The notes beneath the pieces were generated by a model. The model had not been told where the DNA came from and did not search any database. It was given only the letters and a program-made list of their open reading frames with translations. 64,000 bases of DNA from Clonostachys chloroleuca (taxonomy: Eukaryota; Ascomycota; Sordariomycetes; Hypocreales; Bionectriaceae). This document shows, piece after piece, positions 54,319 through 63,788 of the stretch. The stretch's first letter is position 1. Every line of letters starts with the position of its first letter. Location of the stretch: the NCBI GenBank assembly GCA_037952775.1, contig JBANAY010000003.1, positions 20,894,001 to 20,958,000 of the forward strand, read 5' to 3'. The translations under genes were made by a program, and so were the position numbers.

Positions 54319-54538
54319 TAATTAAAAGATTAAATATAGCTTTATATAATAAATCTTAAAATATATTTTTATTTATAATAAAACTAATTAAAAAATTATA
54401 AAATAAAATTAAATATTATATTTTTAAAACTATTATTTATAAAATAAATAAATAAAGAAAGTCTAGAATTAAGAAGATAATTACTAATAATAGATTAGTA
54501 TAAGAATAAAGTCCTCTCTTCTATATAATATTAATCTT

Positions 54539-55627
54539 TTACACATCCTCATAGCTTACAGTCAGCTCGACGGTAACATGAATCTGCATCTTTGACTTGT
54601 CCACATTAGCGAGCGTGAGATATCCCCCACGCTCACCATCCAGATCTTCAGGATTCCAAGCACCGCAGCAGACAATGTAGAGAGTGGGTTTCTCATCGAA
54701 TGGATAGTACATCAGCTCTATAACTGTTGGTGAGATGAGGTCCTCGAACATGACTACAGGCAAGCCCTTGCCTGTTTCCGAATCAACGTCCACCCGCCAT
54801 AGACAGCCTTCAGTGAAGCTAACGACGTAACAGGCCGCTCCGTCGTTCCGCACGGCGATTCCGTCGCAGTGTACACACCCTTCAACGACGGGCTTGGCAG
54901 GGCCAGTAACTCGTACGTCTCGCCCGTCCTCAGTATACTCGAACGGGGCGCGGCTCAACACCCCGGTGCTGAAATTGCCGTACCATAAGTAGCCCGCCGC
55001 GACCTGGAGTCGGTTAACTCCAAACGCTTCGTCGTTGGAGGAGGGAGCCATGGTGGGAGGATCATTAAGAAGCATGTTCACCTCGCCAGTGGAAATGCGC
55101 ACACGCCAGACGCAATGCTTTACTGGGTCAACGACAGCGATTGCATCTTCGGTCAGGATGGCCATGCCAAACCCGAACAGGGCGTCGGGGAGATCGGCTA
55201 TTTTACTAATCGTAGGTGCTGTATCTGTCCCACTGGGACCGAATGAAAGGCGCCAGAGGCGTATCTTCTCGAACTTGCCGAGAGATGTGTCGGAGTGGCC
55301 GGTAAGGACGGCATACTCCTCGTGTTCGGTACCGATTAGCGGGCGGATGTTGTAGGTCGCGTTGCAGTCGGGGAACGTCTGGATGAGCTTGGGGGCCGCC
55401 GGCCCATTCTCTTCGTACGCAATGGCGGTTGAGAAGTTGAGGTCGACCAAGTACAGCTCCGAGTGCTCCAGCATGGTCGCCAGGGCGTGACCATTGGGCC
55501 TGATGGCGAGGCCCTCAGCCCATCGTTCGGATTTGAGTTGGTCAATTAAAATGATATCATCTAGCGATGGGTCATCGAACTTTCTGCTGCGCCCGGCGCC
55601 GGGCTTGGAAGACGACGCCGCCGCCAT
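54539..55627 (-). CDS. SMP-30/gluconolactonase-like beta-propeller protein
   Basis: A single-exon gene of 362 residues starting MAAASSSKPGAG. Regularly spaced beta-propeller strands are visible: WAEGLAIRPNGHALATM (about residue 36), YAVLTGHSD, LFGFGMAIL, HCVWRVRISTGEV, GVNRLQVAAGYLWYGN, VHCDGIAVRNDGAACYV and TLYIVCCGAWN. This fits the fungal SMP-30/lactonase-like six-bladed family, often found beside metabolic genes. There is no signal peptide, so it is probably cytosolic. The role (lactone hydrolysis or another small-molecule function) is inferred from the fold only. The TAA stop at 54539-54541 touches the RIP block, so the C-terminus may have been shortened or the stop created by mutation. 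The coding part itself has normal composition. Confidence 0.75.
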   Translation of the reverse strand: MAAASSSKPGAGRSRKFDDPSLDDIILIDQLKSERWAEGLAIRPNGHALATMLEHSELYLVDLNFSTAIAYEENGPAAPKLIQTFPDCNATYNIRPLIGTEHEEYAVLTGHSDTSLGKFEKIRLWRLSFGPSGTDTAPTISKIADLPDALFGFGMAILTEDAIAVVDPVKHCVWRVRISTGEVNMLLNDPPTMAPSSNDEAFGVNRLQVAAGYLWYGNFSTGVLSRAPFEYTEDGRDVRVTGPAKPVVEGCVHCDGIAVRNDGAACYVVSFTEGCLWRVDVDSETGKGLPVVMFEDLISPTVIELMYYPFDEKPTLYIVCCGAWNPEDLDGERGGYLTLANVDKSKMQIHVTVELTVSYEDV

Positions 55628-56165
55628 TTGGGGATGTTTGTCTGTGTGTGCTTGTGGGTAGCGAGTATACTCTCTTCGCTACGGCGGCAGGGAGGCAATG
55701 GAGATGTCATGAACAGCACCCGGCTGGCTAGGAAGAGGAATGAGCATTTGGGCAGGGCGGAGAGAGAGGATTTCTCTGGCTGTTCGCCAACGGCAAAGTG
55801 TTGAACCATACTTCCCCGGTTTCCGGTTAGTCGTTCTCATATAGTTAATATTCCTTTCAGCTGGAATGCCAGTTCCGTCTGCCCCCCAACACATCGCTGG
55901 AGCGGATCTTAGTTTGAACTAGCCCTGAACAGTTAGCAATAAGAGGAAAAGAATGTGATCTGAGACACCAAGAGCAAGCAGTAAGGGCTGGGGCCTACCA
56001 CTGCTGCCTGCGAGACATCACTTGTATTCGTCTTATTCTATCTCATGTATTTGTCTCATGAGACGTCTATTCAGCCGATCCCATAATAATAAACCTTCTT
56101 CGCAAGAAATTGTGAGAACACGGTTGAATGACTTGCAAAAACATGGAATGCTTAGCTTCTAGTTG
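55628..56165. other. Intergenic region
   Basis: About 540 bp upstream of the beta-propeller gene. Only short random frames. I see no RNA gene or repeat. Confidence 0.4.
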
Positions 56166-56575
56166 CTAATATCTCGTCTGCTCTAGCGTAACGTTATTTA
56201 CGATTGCGGCCGCTTTTGTTCTCACATAAAGCGATTCAGCGGCCCAATGATATACTGGTGTCTTCCAGACAATTTCCCCCACGTCCCAGTCGATATGCAG
56301 CTTAGGAGCGTGAAGCTCCCGCGATATCTCACCCCTAAGAGACTGATGACAAAACAAATGGAATTCATTGTTTATCACCTCGTAAATGGCTGCAGCAAAA
56401 TGAACTGCTTTCCTCGGCAATCGATACGCGCCAGACGTTGCAATTTTGCCAACGGTAAGCAGAACCTCATTATCACCTGATTGTTTCTGGCTGTTTCCGT
56501 GCGACTGGATGTTGTGATGCTTAGGGACAGTGTCATTGCCCCTACTTTCCTTTTCTATATCAGAATAACGGCAGT
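56166..56575 (-). pseudogene. Orphan open frame without ATG, possible gene remnant or missed exon
   Basis: An open minus-strand frame of about 135 codons ends with TAG at 56166. It overlaps the last codons of the HET gene in another frame. It has no in-frame ATG. The C-terminal 90 residues look protein-like rather than random (AVHFAAAIYEVINNEFHLFC, APKLHIDWDVGEIVWKTPVY, HWAAESLYVRTKAA). I do not recognise the family. It may be a decayed gene, or a 3' exon of a gene whose 5' part is lost. The HET gene has its own normal C-terminus, so it is unlikely to belong to it. Confidence 0.35.
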
Positions 56576-58475
56576 TCTTTCAACAGCGTCGAAGAAATGA
56601 GACGCAAGAATCTCCCCTGCTCCAACCCGTTCATAAACGTTGCTGCTGGCTTCACTTCGCTTCAGTATGATAACATGGTTGCTTTGGAAAACACTGTCAT
56701 GCGTGCTTCTAGCAGCTTGTAAGCAGAACAATTGTTCTGTAAAATACTCTTGGTCAAAGATGACCCAACCGCAAACTTTGTCCTCCGCGTCGTAAAGCAA
56801 CCGAGGCTCTAAGCTGCGATGCAATAGCAGTGCGCCTTGCATTGAAACTGAAGCAACTTCCTTAAACTCATGGCTTCTCATTAAAGAGAATGAGCGTGTG
56901 ACTGGCCGCATACGAGCCGAAAGGAACAAATTCGGCCGTGACCAATTATAACTGGCCTCCTCGTGCTCAGTGCTTTTCCACCTATGGATTGTGGATTCCA
57001 GGACCACCGGCGAAGACATCAGTCTGTGAAGATGACTCACCGGCCCATCCAAAGCTGCCCAAGACCACGAAGGGGCGCGAACTCGCAGTGGCGTCTGCAT
57101 CTTGCTGTCTATTGACAGCCAGAGCAATCCTTTGTGCATATCTCTGCACCAGATTCCAGAAAGATATTCACTCTCTAAGTAAGGACTGAAATGTGTTGCC
57201 AAAGCGGCCACGGCGATGAGTTTGTCATCAGATTTTGTCAAATGTCTTCCCGAGTATTCCTCCACAAGAACAAACCATGATTCCAGATCTTTGGGGTGGT
57301 GCAAAGAAAAGTGCCGCGGCACTACTGTGCTATCAGTTTTGTCTCGTCGAAGTTCCGCGTAATCATCTGCTGACAGTATCTCTTGACATTGCCACACGAC
57401 GCGATCTTCAAAGAAGTATAGGAGACGGGGAGACAGAACATACTCCTGAAGACACCATGCTCTCTTATTCCATGGACTTTCGACAAAATCGTTGGAAATT
57501 GAGCCCCGGTAGTTTGCGAAAGTCACCACTGAGAGGCCTCCCGTTGCTGCGATAGTAATTGGCACCTCAACGAAATCAGGAGCGACCCTTGCCGGAAATA
57601 AGCAACCTTGATTAGCGTTCCTTGCAGATGCTGCAACAATGGTAACTGCTGCCGAGCGATAGAGCCCTGCCATTTGTTTAGACTCAGAAGCCCAGTCTTC
57701 CGTGTCGTCTTGAGTAATACAAAGGCTATCCACCCAGAGATACTCAATTCCTAACGACTTGGTGATCTCAATTGCATCCATTATAGTCTTTGGAAGGTGA
57801 GAAAACTCAATTCGGTTGTAGTGCTCTTGTAGGACTGCTGCTGTTGTCTTGACGCCCGTGAGGTTGCCGCCCCAACAGTAGCTCAAGGCAGCATAGCGGT
57901 ATGAGATATCTACTGACGAGACTAGACGTATCTCAGGGACTGTGCCACCCTCACTGATCTTAATAAACCTGGTGGGTAGATCTTCTGAACTGCCCAACGC
58001 ACCACCGCATTTATGATTAAGGCTGCATGTTGACAACCATTGCTTGTAGAGCTTGAAGTCATAACCCTTGGATAATGGCCTTCCAGTGGCAATTCCAGCA
58101 TTGGCGGCAGGACTATCTGTCAATTCATATTGGCATTCGATTTCGAGTTAAGAGGATATGGAACTAATTCACACCTTGCTGGGTGAAAACGCTGATGTGA
58201 CGGCCGACTTGATGACCAACACGAAGAAAAACTCGGGACATGCCCACCGGGTCGCCTTGCGCATTTGGCGCTTCTGAAAAGAATGTGACCTCGCCATTCC
58301 GAATACCCTTGAGCTTGATGCTGGATATAGCACCCAGGAAGAGTGTGCATAATTGGCATGTTTTTGCGGATGCCCTGAGCCGGGCTACACTTCGGAACAG
58401 AGTCCGTCCTTCGGTGGCTTGGCCTTCTGTTACTATTGGGAAATTAAGCCTTTCGCAAGAATAGCAGAGAGCCAT
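56555..58475 (-). CDS. HET-domain protein (heterokaryon incompatibility type)
   Basis: A 620-residue protein from two exons, 58475-58175 and 58116-56555, with a 58 bp GT-AG intron joining QQ to DSPAANAG. The N-terminus has the cysteine pairs CYSC and CQLC common at the start of these proteins. The HET domain follows, with YAALSYCWGG, then AIEITKSLGIEYLWVDSLCI with QDD after it, then LYRSAAVTIVAASA and SPWNKRAWCLQE, in the standard order. The C-terminus ends FFDAVERTAVILI, as in many relatives. HET proteins act in non-self recognition and can trigger cell death in fungi; which partner this one recognises is unknown. There is no NACHT or repeat domain. HET genes are common in variable regions like this one. 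Confidence 0.92.
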
Positions 58476-58884
58476 AACAAACGAGGTGTTGTCGTCAACT
58501 GTTTAACAGATTGATGCGTTGTAAACCCCGCACCTCTGCCTGCTGCGTCATATATTTCAGCCGCTTATCTCCCTTGAGATCTTTCGGTAGACAATCTCCA
58601 CATAAGGATCTCTAGGATTGTCAGTCACCAGCTCCCTGGTTGTTGGACTACAGTATATTTGGATTAGGCGCAGTACGTTGTGAGTCTGGGAGTTCCATTT
58701 GTGTATGATCACAACCGAAGAGTCAATTGGATGCACGATGTTCATTCCCATTTCCATAAAGCTCTCAAAATCATGGCATAGTCTTTTCGAGGATAACACG
58801 GCGTGAATCAATATGTAGTCACTTTGCCGACCGCCCACTTTGTAAGAACATTATAGCCAGAACAAGATCAACAGAATCTAATCA
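58476..58884. other. Intergenic region with an unsupported 93-codon frame
   Basis: It lies between the HET start and the stop of the third regulator. A minus-strand frame at 58838-58557 lacks an ATG start and has no recognised motif. I do not annotate it as a gene. Confidence 0.35.
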
Positions 58885-61624
58885 TCATAAGCTCTCAAGC
58901 AATTCTATATCCTCTACAAACGGCCAGTCCCGAAGGATATTAGGTTCACCAACTTGCCCTATATTGCACCACACGCGTCAGTTTCATAACATATATGGTA
59001 AATCAACTGGAAGATAGTCTTACAGGCTTGGTTCGGCTCTTCCAAAACAGCATTGTCGCCGTTTAAATCATCCAGCCCGTTTAGTTCCTCTCCTGACGGC
59101 AGAACCGCTTCTGCTAGCGCCATTTGTGTCATTGATGGTGAGATGAGATGCAAATTCGTCGGCGTAACTAGCGTTTCATGTGTCCATTCTGGTAGATCCG
59201 TAATGTGCGGCGCTTTTCCCCTGGAAAGGGCAAAATCAAGCGACATCGACAGGCGCAGATAGATCATCGGATTCTCCGAGAATACATCTGACCAGCTGGT
59301 GGGGGACCATATCGTCAACCTGATGCCATTTGTGCCTCCCCCTCGATCCCAGCTAGCCCGTTCCAGGACGCGAAAAACTGCTGGATTTCTGCATCGGCCA
59401 CGGGAAGGAGGCTATTTATCGCGATGTTCACACACTCTGTATAGTCGTGTTGATCATCCAGGAGAGCTATAATGTCGTTGGGGCCGCGAAGCTGTCGCTG
59501 ATAGTTGGCTTTTTCTGCCAAAGACGAGAGTTTCAGATCGAGATTTTCCAAGATAACAGGGAGCGCTGAGCATGGTGGCCTATCAGAGCAATTAGTTTCA
59601 AGGGATTTGACCGTGTAGTTAGAGCAGGAATATTGATCGCTCGAAGGGATAAGAGCTTACGCGCTAATTGGAAGACGCTGTACCAGACCCTCCTCAGTCA
59701 AGCCTTTGAATCTGTCTGTCACGTTTGCGATGGCTAATTGCAAGTCACTTTTAAGCTGGTGAAAGCGAAACTCATAGTCTTCAAGTTGAGATTGGTGCTT
59801 GTGAAGTACCAGTGCTAAATGATTGTAGAGGGCAACTTGGGTCGAGCTTGGAGATTCGGTCAATGCACAGAACTGATTGTATTTCCCAAGGCGCTTCACA
59901 TACTAGTAGTGGATCAATGTCATGTCTGCAAATACTGCTGCAGATGATTCCAGTGCTCTTCGTCGTTGATCCGGACGGATGCAATCCGTGAGATCCGTCT
60001 TAAATCTGCGAGCCCAAACTGCCAGTTCCGTATTCCCTCGTTCAATTTCCACCATAGAAGTGACCAATTGAGATACTGTAGACGATCGGCTCTGAAATGA
60101 GAAATCTCCTCTTGGATAAACTATTGTCATGGTCCATGTCATCGCCACGGCCAGCGCACACTGCGCAACGATTATTCTCACCAGGAGATTTTTCATCTCG
60201 GGACTATAGACCTCGGATGTCTCAATCTCTTCCGCCAAGTCGGCTTCTTCCAGTCCTGGATTTGCGAAATCGAATCTATCAGGGGTGACTTGAATGCTAC
60301 GGCGCACGCCGACAGCAATCATCCTGTCACGAAGGATGCAACACCACCAAAGCCGCTTATTTTCCAGAATGCGCCCGGCGTCCTTGGCAGCTTGACTGAA
60401 GTACTTGTTGGCACCAGCATGCTCGGCATGAGATATTGCTTTCGAGAGCCACGTTGAATTCAAGCTCGGTTCGAATAAAGTAGCCTGAAGGGAGAGGAGC
60501 AAGCAAGTCTGCGCCAGCACGAAACTGTCCCGCTCCAAGTTATGGGCCAAGAGTAGCTGTGGCATTTGTTTAGCTTGCGGACATGCAGTTGGATGCCAAT
60601 ACATCTCTCACCTCTGCGCGGCGATAGAAAGCGTTTCTGGCACTTCTGAGGTCTTCGAACCCGCAAGCATTTATCATGTTGATCGGGACAAACTTTAACC
60701 GTGTCAGCTATATCCTACTTAAACGTGCGACAAGTTGCCTCACCCTAGTTGCGGCAAAGAGCATTGACTGGAAAAGGGCCAGGGAGAAGAAACTGGTCTT
60801 GCGCTGGCCATTGTCGGTCCTGGAATAGATGGACCAAAATGTCCTTTCATTTACCAAAGGGAGGCAGGGGTGAACGTATATGAAGTATTGACGAATAAAC
60901 TCATTCAGAACTGATTGGCTTGGGACCTGAAAGCAACCCTCGAGTTCAAGATTATGTATCTGCGAAGGTGAAAGATGCTGCAAGTCTGCCACCTGAAGAT
61001 ACTTGTGATAATAGAATGGAACAAAAACGTTTGTTGAAGGGCGGTTGCCTATCCAGAAATACCCAGAACTAGTATCAGTAAAAGAGATCACTGTTTCCTG
61101 CTGTTTGATTGACTTATCAAGGGTTATCGGTCTGGCACTTTTCGCAGTTTGCCTATGTGTGAGTAATGATAGAGAATCACCCACCGTTACTCAGGCCTTC
61201 CTCTGGGGCTGTCCTAACAGGTGTTGTTGATGGCTCCTCAAGGTGGGCAAATTCTGCCGCCTCAGGTTGAATTCGGGTTTGCAAGCCATCAGTGCGCGGA
61301 TCTCGTCTGGTGATTAAAGTTCCTTCACAAGCACGTTGGTCTGATATTCTTTTCCTCCCTCTAGCAAGTGACTATCGTGTTAGCAGCGCGACAAGACTAT
61401 TTCCAGAGAGGTTGATTTTTCATGGACATCCAAGCCAAATGAAAGCCTACCTCTTCAACTGCGCTCGTATTCTGCATGGCCGACCATCTAGGCGACAATT
61501 TGTGCAGGGGTTTCCAAAAAAATCAACGTCGCATCGCTTTGCGTTGGTGACAAGACTCACAGCAGGCTCTCTTCTGCCGAGAGGCCGCATTAGAGGGGGC
61601 TCGCACCGGGGAGTGGGCATACAT
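58885..61624 (-). CDS. Zn2Cys6 transcription factor (cutinase-factor-like) with a frame break in the zinc cluster
   Basis: Nine exons on the minus strand: 61624-61451, 61306-about 61181, about 61131-60744, 60692-60612, 60556-59904, 59846-59661, 59579-59370, 59319-59024 and 58958-58885. They give about 730 residues. The N-terminus reads MYAHSPVRAPSNAASRQKR, then CCESCHQRKA, which is the first half of a zinc cluster. The second half (CDVDFFGNPCTNCRLDGRPC) lies in another frame; two bases seem missing near 61534. A second ATG at 61590 is in frame with the rest but would lose the first cysteines. The rest follows the fungal_trans domain (YIYVHPCLPLVNERTFWSIY, FEDLRSARNAFYRRAE, LWWCCILRDRMIAVGVRR) and ends with an acidic tail, DWPFVEDIELLESL. 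The introns at about 61180-61132 and 59369-59320 are short with weak signals and less certain. Confidence 0.75.
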
Positions 61625-61963
61625 CGCCCATAGGCTCAATCTATAGTATGGGTAGATAAGCAGGAAAGAAAGTCATGTCACAGAAAGACAGGCGATGCAA
61701 TGGCTCGGAAAAGCTGAAGGCCGCCAACGGACGGCTCCCATTGTAGGAAATCCCGCGTGGAAGTCTCCACGCTTCAAATTTACAGGTATCAAGTCACGAG
61801 ATCTGGTGGATCCGGGGTGCAAGATTTGCCCCAGGCTGTACAGCCAATGGGAGGCTCTATGTCTAACCTCTCATTTCTTCTGCTGTGTTGAATTATGCGT
61901 TGGAGAAGACAATCGAATTCCTGGAACATGGATAATCTACATGAGTGAGATTGGCCATGGAAC
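61625..61963. other. Intergenic region
   Basis: A 340 bp gap between the third regulator's start and the oxidase stop codon. I see nothing in it beyond the likely promoter and terminator. Confidence 0.4.
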
Positions 61964-63142
61964 TCACAGCCGGCTCCAGAACTTAGCTGCCTCTTCTTTC
62001 AACAAATACTCGGGCCCAATGTCAGAGACCTTTGTAACCCCACAAAGACCCATACAAAGGCGAAACTGATCCGTCAACAAGCGAAGGCAAAGCTCGACTC
62101 CAGCTTCGCCTCCATATCCCAAACCCCATAACACAGGGCGGCCGACCCAACAGAAGTCAGCCCCAAGGGCCAGCGCCTTGAACACATCCGTTCCATGACG
62201 TATTCCCCCGTCGATATGGACGGGGATGCGATGATCTACAACTTTGACAATCTCGGGAAGCGCATCTAGAGTAGCCACGGTTCCATCAAGTTGACGTCCG
62301 CCATGGTTTGAGACAATGATCCCGTCAACGTGGTTGGAAACAGCTAGTGAGGCATCTTCAGCCGTTACGATACCCTTTACCCACACCTGCATTGGCGACG
62401 CTTCCTTCTTCAGCCAGGGAATAGCTCCCTCCCAAGTGAGAGTTGGGTTTGGTCCATGACTGTGGAAAGTGACTGGCCCGGCTGGGAGAACGCGACGATC
62501 TCCATCGTGGTAGCCAGGGGAGCTCTCTTTCAAGCTGGCAACTGAGGGCAGAGTGCCTGTAGTCCCAAACTCGCTGGCGAAGTTGGCAGCTTTGAGGTGA
62601 CGGGGCAGTCGAAACTGATTCCTAATCTCGAGATTTCTCCTGCCTAGCAGAGGAGTGTCAACGGTAAGCACAATGGCTTTGTATCCAGCTTCCTTTGCCC
62701 GCTGAATCATCTTTATGCTATGCGACCTTTCCTCAAAGAGATACAGTTGCAGCACATTAGGAGCGTTTCCACTCGCGGACCCCACGTCCTCCAAGGTTGT
62801 AGTCGAAAATGAGCTGAGGCCTAAGGCTACGCCTTTTGTACGGCAAGCTCGTGCCGTTGCCAACTCTCCGTCCTGGTGGGCAAGCTTCTGCATGGCTGCA
62901 GGCGCAACACCAAAGGGGACGCTGGTACGAGTTCCAAAAACGTCAACCCCGCTGTCTACACTGGATACATTTCTGAGGACTCTTGGACGGAGGCGATATT
63001 TCTGGTATGCGGACATGTTCTCTTTTACCGTGATTCCATCGTCAGCGCCCTCGTTGTAGTAGTCGCGAGTCTGTTTGTCTAGCCGCTGTGTGGCTAGAGC
63101 CTCTAGCTCGGATATAGTGAGGCAGTTCAGGTCGTGCGCCAT
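61964..63142 (-). CDS. FMN-dependent (S)-2-hydroxyacid oxidase/dehydrogenase, peroxisomal (PTS1)
   Basis: A single-exon gene of 392 residues, the usual length of the glycolate/lactate oxidase family. It oxidises 2-hydroxyacids to 2-oxoacids with FMN; the oxidases pass electrons to oxygen and form H2O2. Landmarks: YYNEGA near residue 29, PFGVAPAAM at 76-84, QLYLF with Tyr134, TVDTPLLGRR at 160-169, VWVKG with the FMN-contacting Lys256, and the active-site signature SNHGGRQLDG with catalytic His280 and substrate-binding Arg283. DGGIRHGTDV and GRPVLWG bind the phosphate. The protein ends in SRL, a functional variant of the peroxisomal targeting signal 1, which fits an H2O2-producing oxidase. The start is the first ATG (MAHDLNCL), before the conserved ISELEALA. 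The exact substrate is unknown. Confidence 0.93.
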   Translation of the reverse strand: MAHDLNCLTISELEALATQRLDKQTRDYYNEGADDGITVKENMSAYQKYRLRPRVLRNVSSVDSGVDVFGTRTSVPFGVAPAAMQKLAHQDGELATARACRTKGVALGLSSFSTTTLEDVGSASGNAPNVLQLYLFEERSHSIKMIQRAKEAGYKAIVLTVDTPLLGRRNLEIRNQFRLPRHLKAANFASEFGTTGTLPSVASLKESSPGYHDGDRRVLPAGPVTFHSHGPNPTLTWEGAIPWLKKEASPMQVWVKGIVTAEDASLAVSNHVDGIIVSNHGGRQLDGTVATLDALPEIVKVVDHRIPVHIDGGIRHGTDVFKALALGADFCWVGRPVLWGLGYGGEAGVELCLRLLTDQFRLCMGLCGVTKVSDIGPEYLLKEEAAKFWSRL

Positions 63143-63788
63143 CGCAAGTGCAGGTCGATCTTTTAGTCAGAACAAGTCTCAATATCCCCCGAAGGAAGGT
63201 TTTTTGTGGGCAGATTGTATATTCGATGAAGCCTGTGGCTGGGATGAGTAGATTCTTTGGTATTGACTCACGCCAAAAACCTGGAGACAGCAGTGTACTT
63301 ATAAGTTATAACCCCAGTGCATTCGAAAGACCCTAACCCCTGTAGATCTGGACACGGTGAAAGCATCCCTTTATCTTCAAAGAGTACCTGACTTGCAATT
63401 ACATTTGGTAATCGCCATGAGTATCATAAACTAGCGTTTCCCCCCTCGGAATCCTAGACCAGTGTGAGCCAGCACTCTCAACGCGGTCAAAGGGAGATAT
63501 CAGACCAGCTGCTCCATATTGTCAGCTCTCCAATGAGAACTAGACCCAATTGAAGAAGTGTCTAGAGGTCAAATCATCGGGCCTAGTCACATAATTGGTG
63601 GGATCAAAGGATGCTAGGTCAGATCAGATTTAGCGGACCCACAAACTGTGTAATTTCGCCTCGGCGAATTTCTAAATATCTCCTCGGTGGTTTGAATCTC
63701 GTCATTGACCCACAGGACGACCATTCAATTCGCTTCCTACACTTGACACTTTGACACACCTTGACTCGACCCCGTGTACCATGTTCCG
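63143..63788. other. Intergenic region
   Basis: About 650 bp upstream of the oxidase gene. It holds that gene's promoter and the 3' end of the next one. I see no RNA gene or repeat. Confidence 0.4.

Larger units (their letters stand above)
12845..54538. other. AT-saturated RIP-mutated repeat block (41.7 kb)
   Basis: Composition changes abruptly at both ends. Within the block C is kept almost only before T or C, and G almost only after A or G. CpA, TpG and CpG are nearly absent and TpA is massively enriched, which is the RIP signature. No open frame of 60 codons or more exists on either strand. The block is built of nested, degenerate LTR and non-LTR retroelements listed separately. Copies of the same element differ mostly by C/T and G/A transitions, so divergence here does not measure age. 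It would be expected to be heterochromatic. Confidence 0.95.

Noticed and set aside
12845..54538. Mitochondrial DNA or a centromere as explanation for the AT-rich block
   Set aside because: The block has nuclear retrotransposons with TSDs and a CpA/TpG-depletion pattern typical of RIP, and is flanked by ordinary nuclear genes. A centromere cannot be excluded from sequence alone, but nothing requires it and 42 kb of nested elements is enough explanation.
58557..58838. 93-codon minus-strand frame between HET and the third regulator
   Set aside because: No ATG start, no recognised motif and no neighbouring exon that joins in frame.
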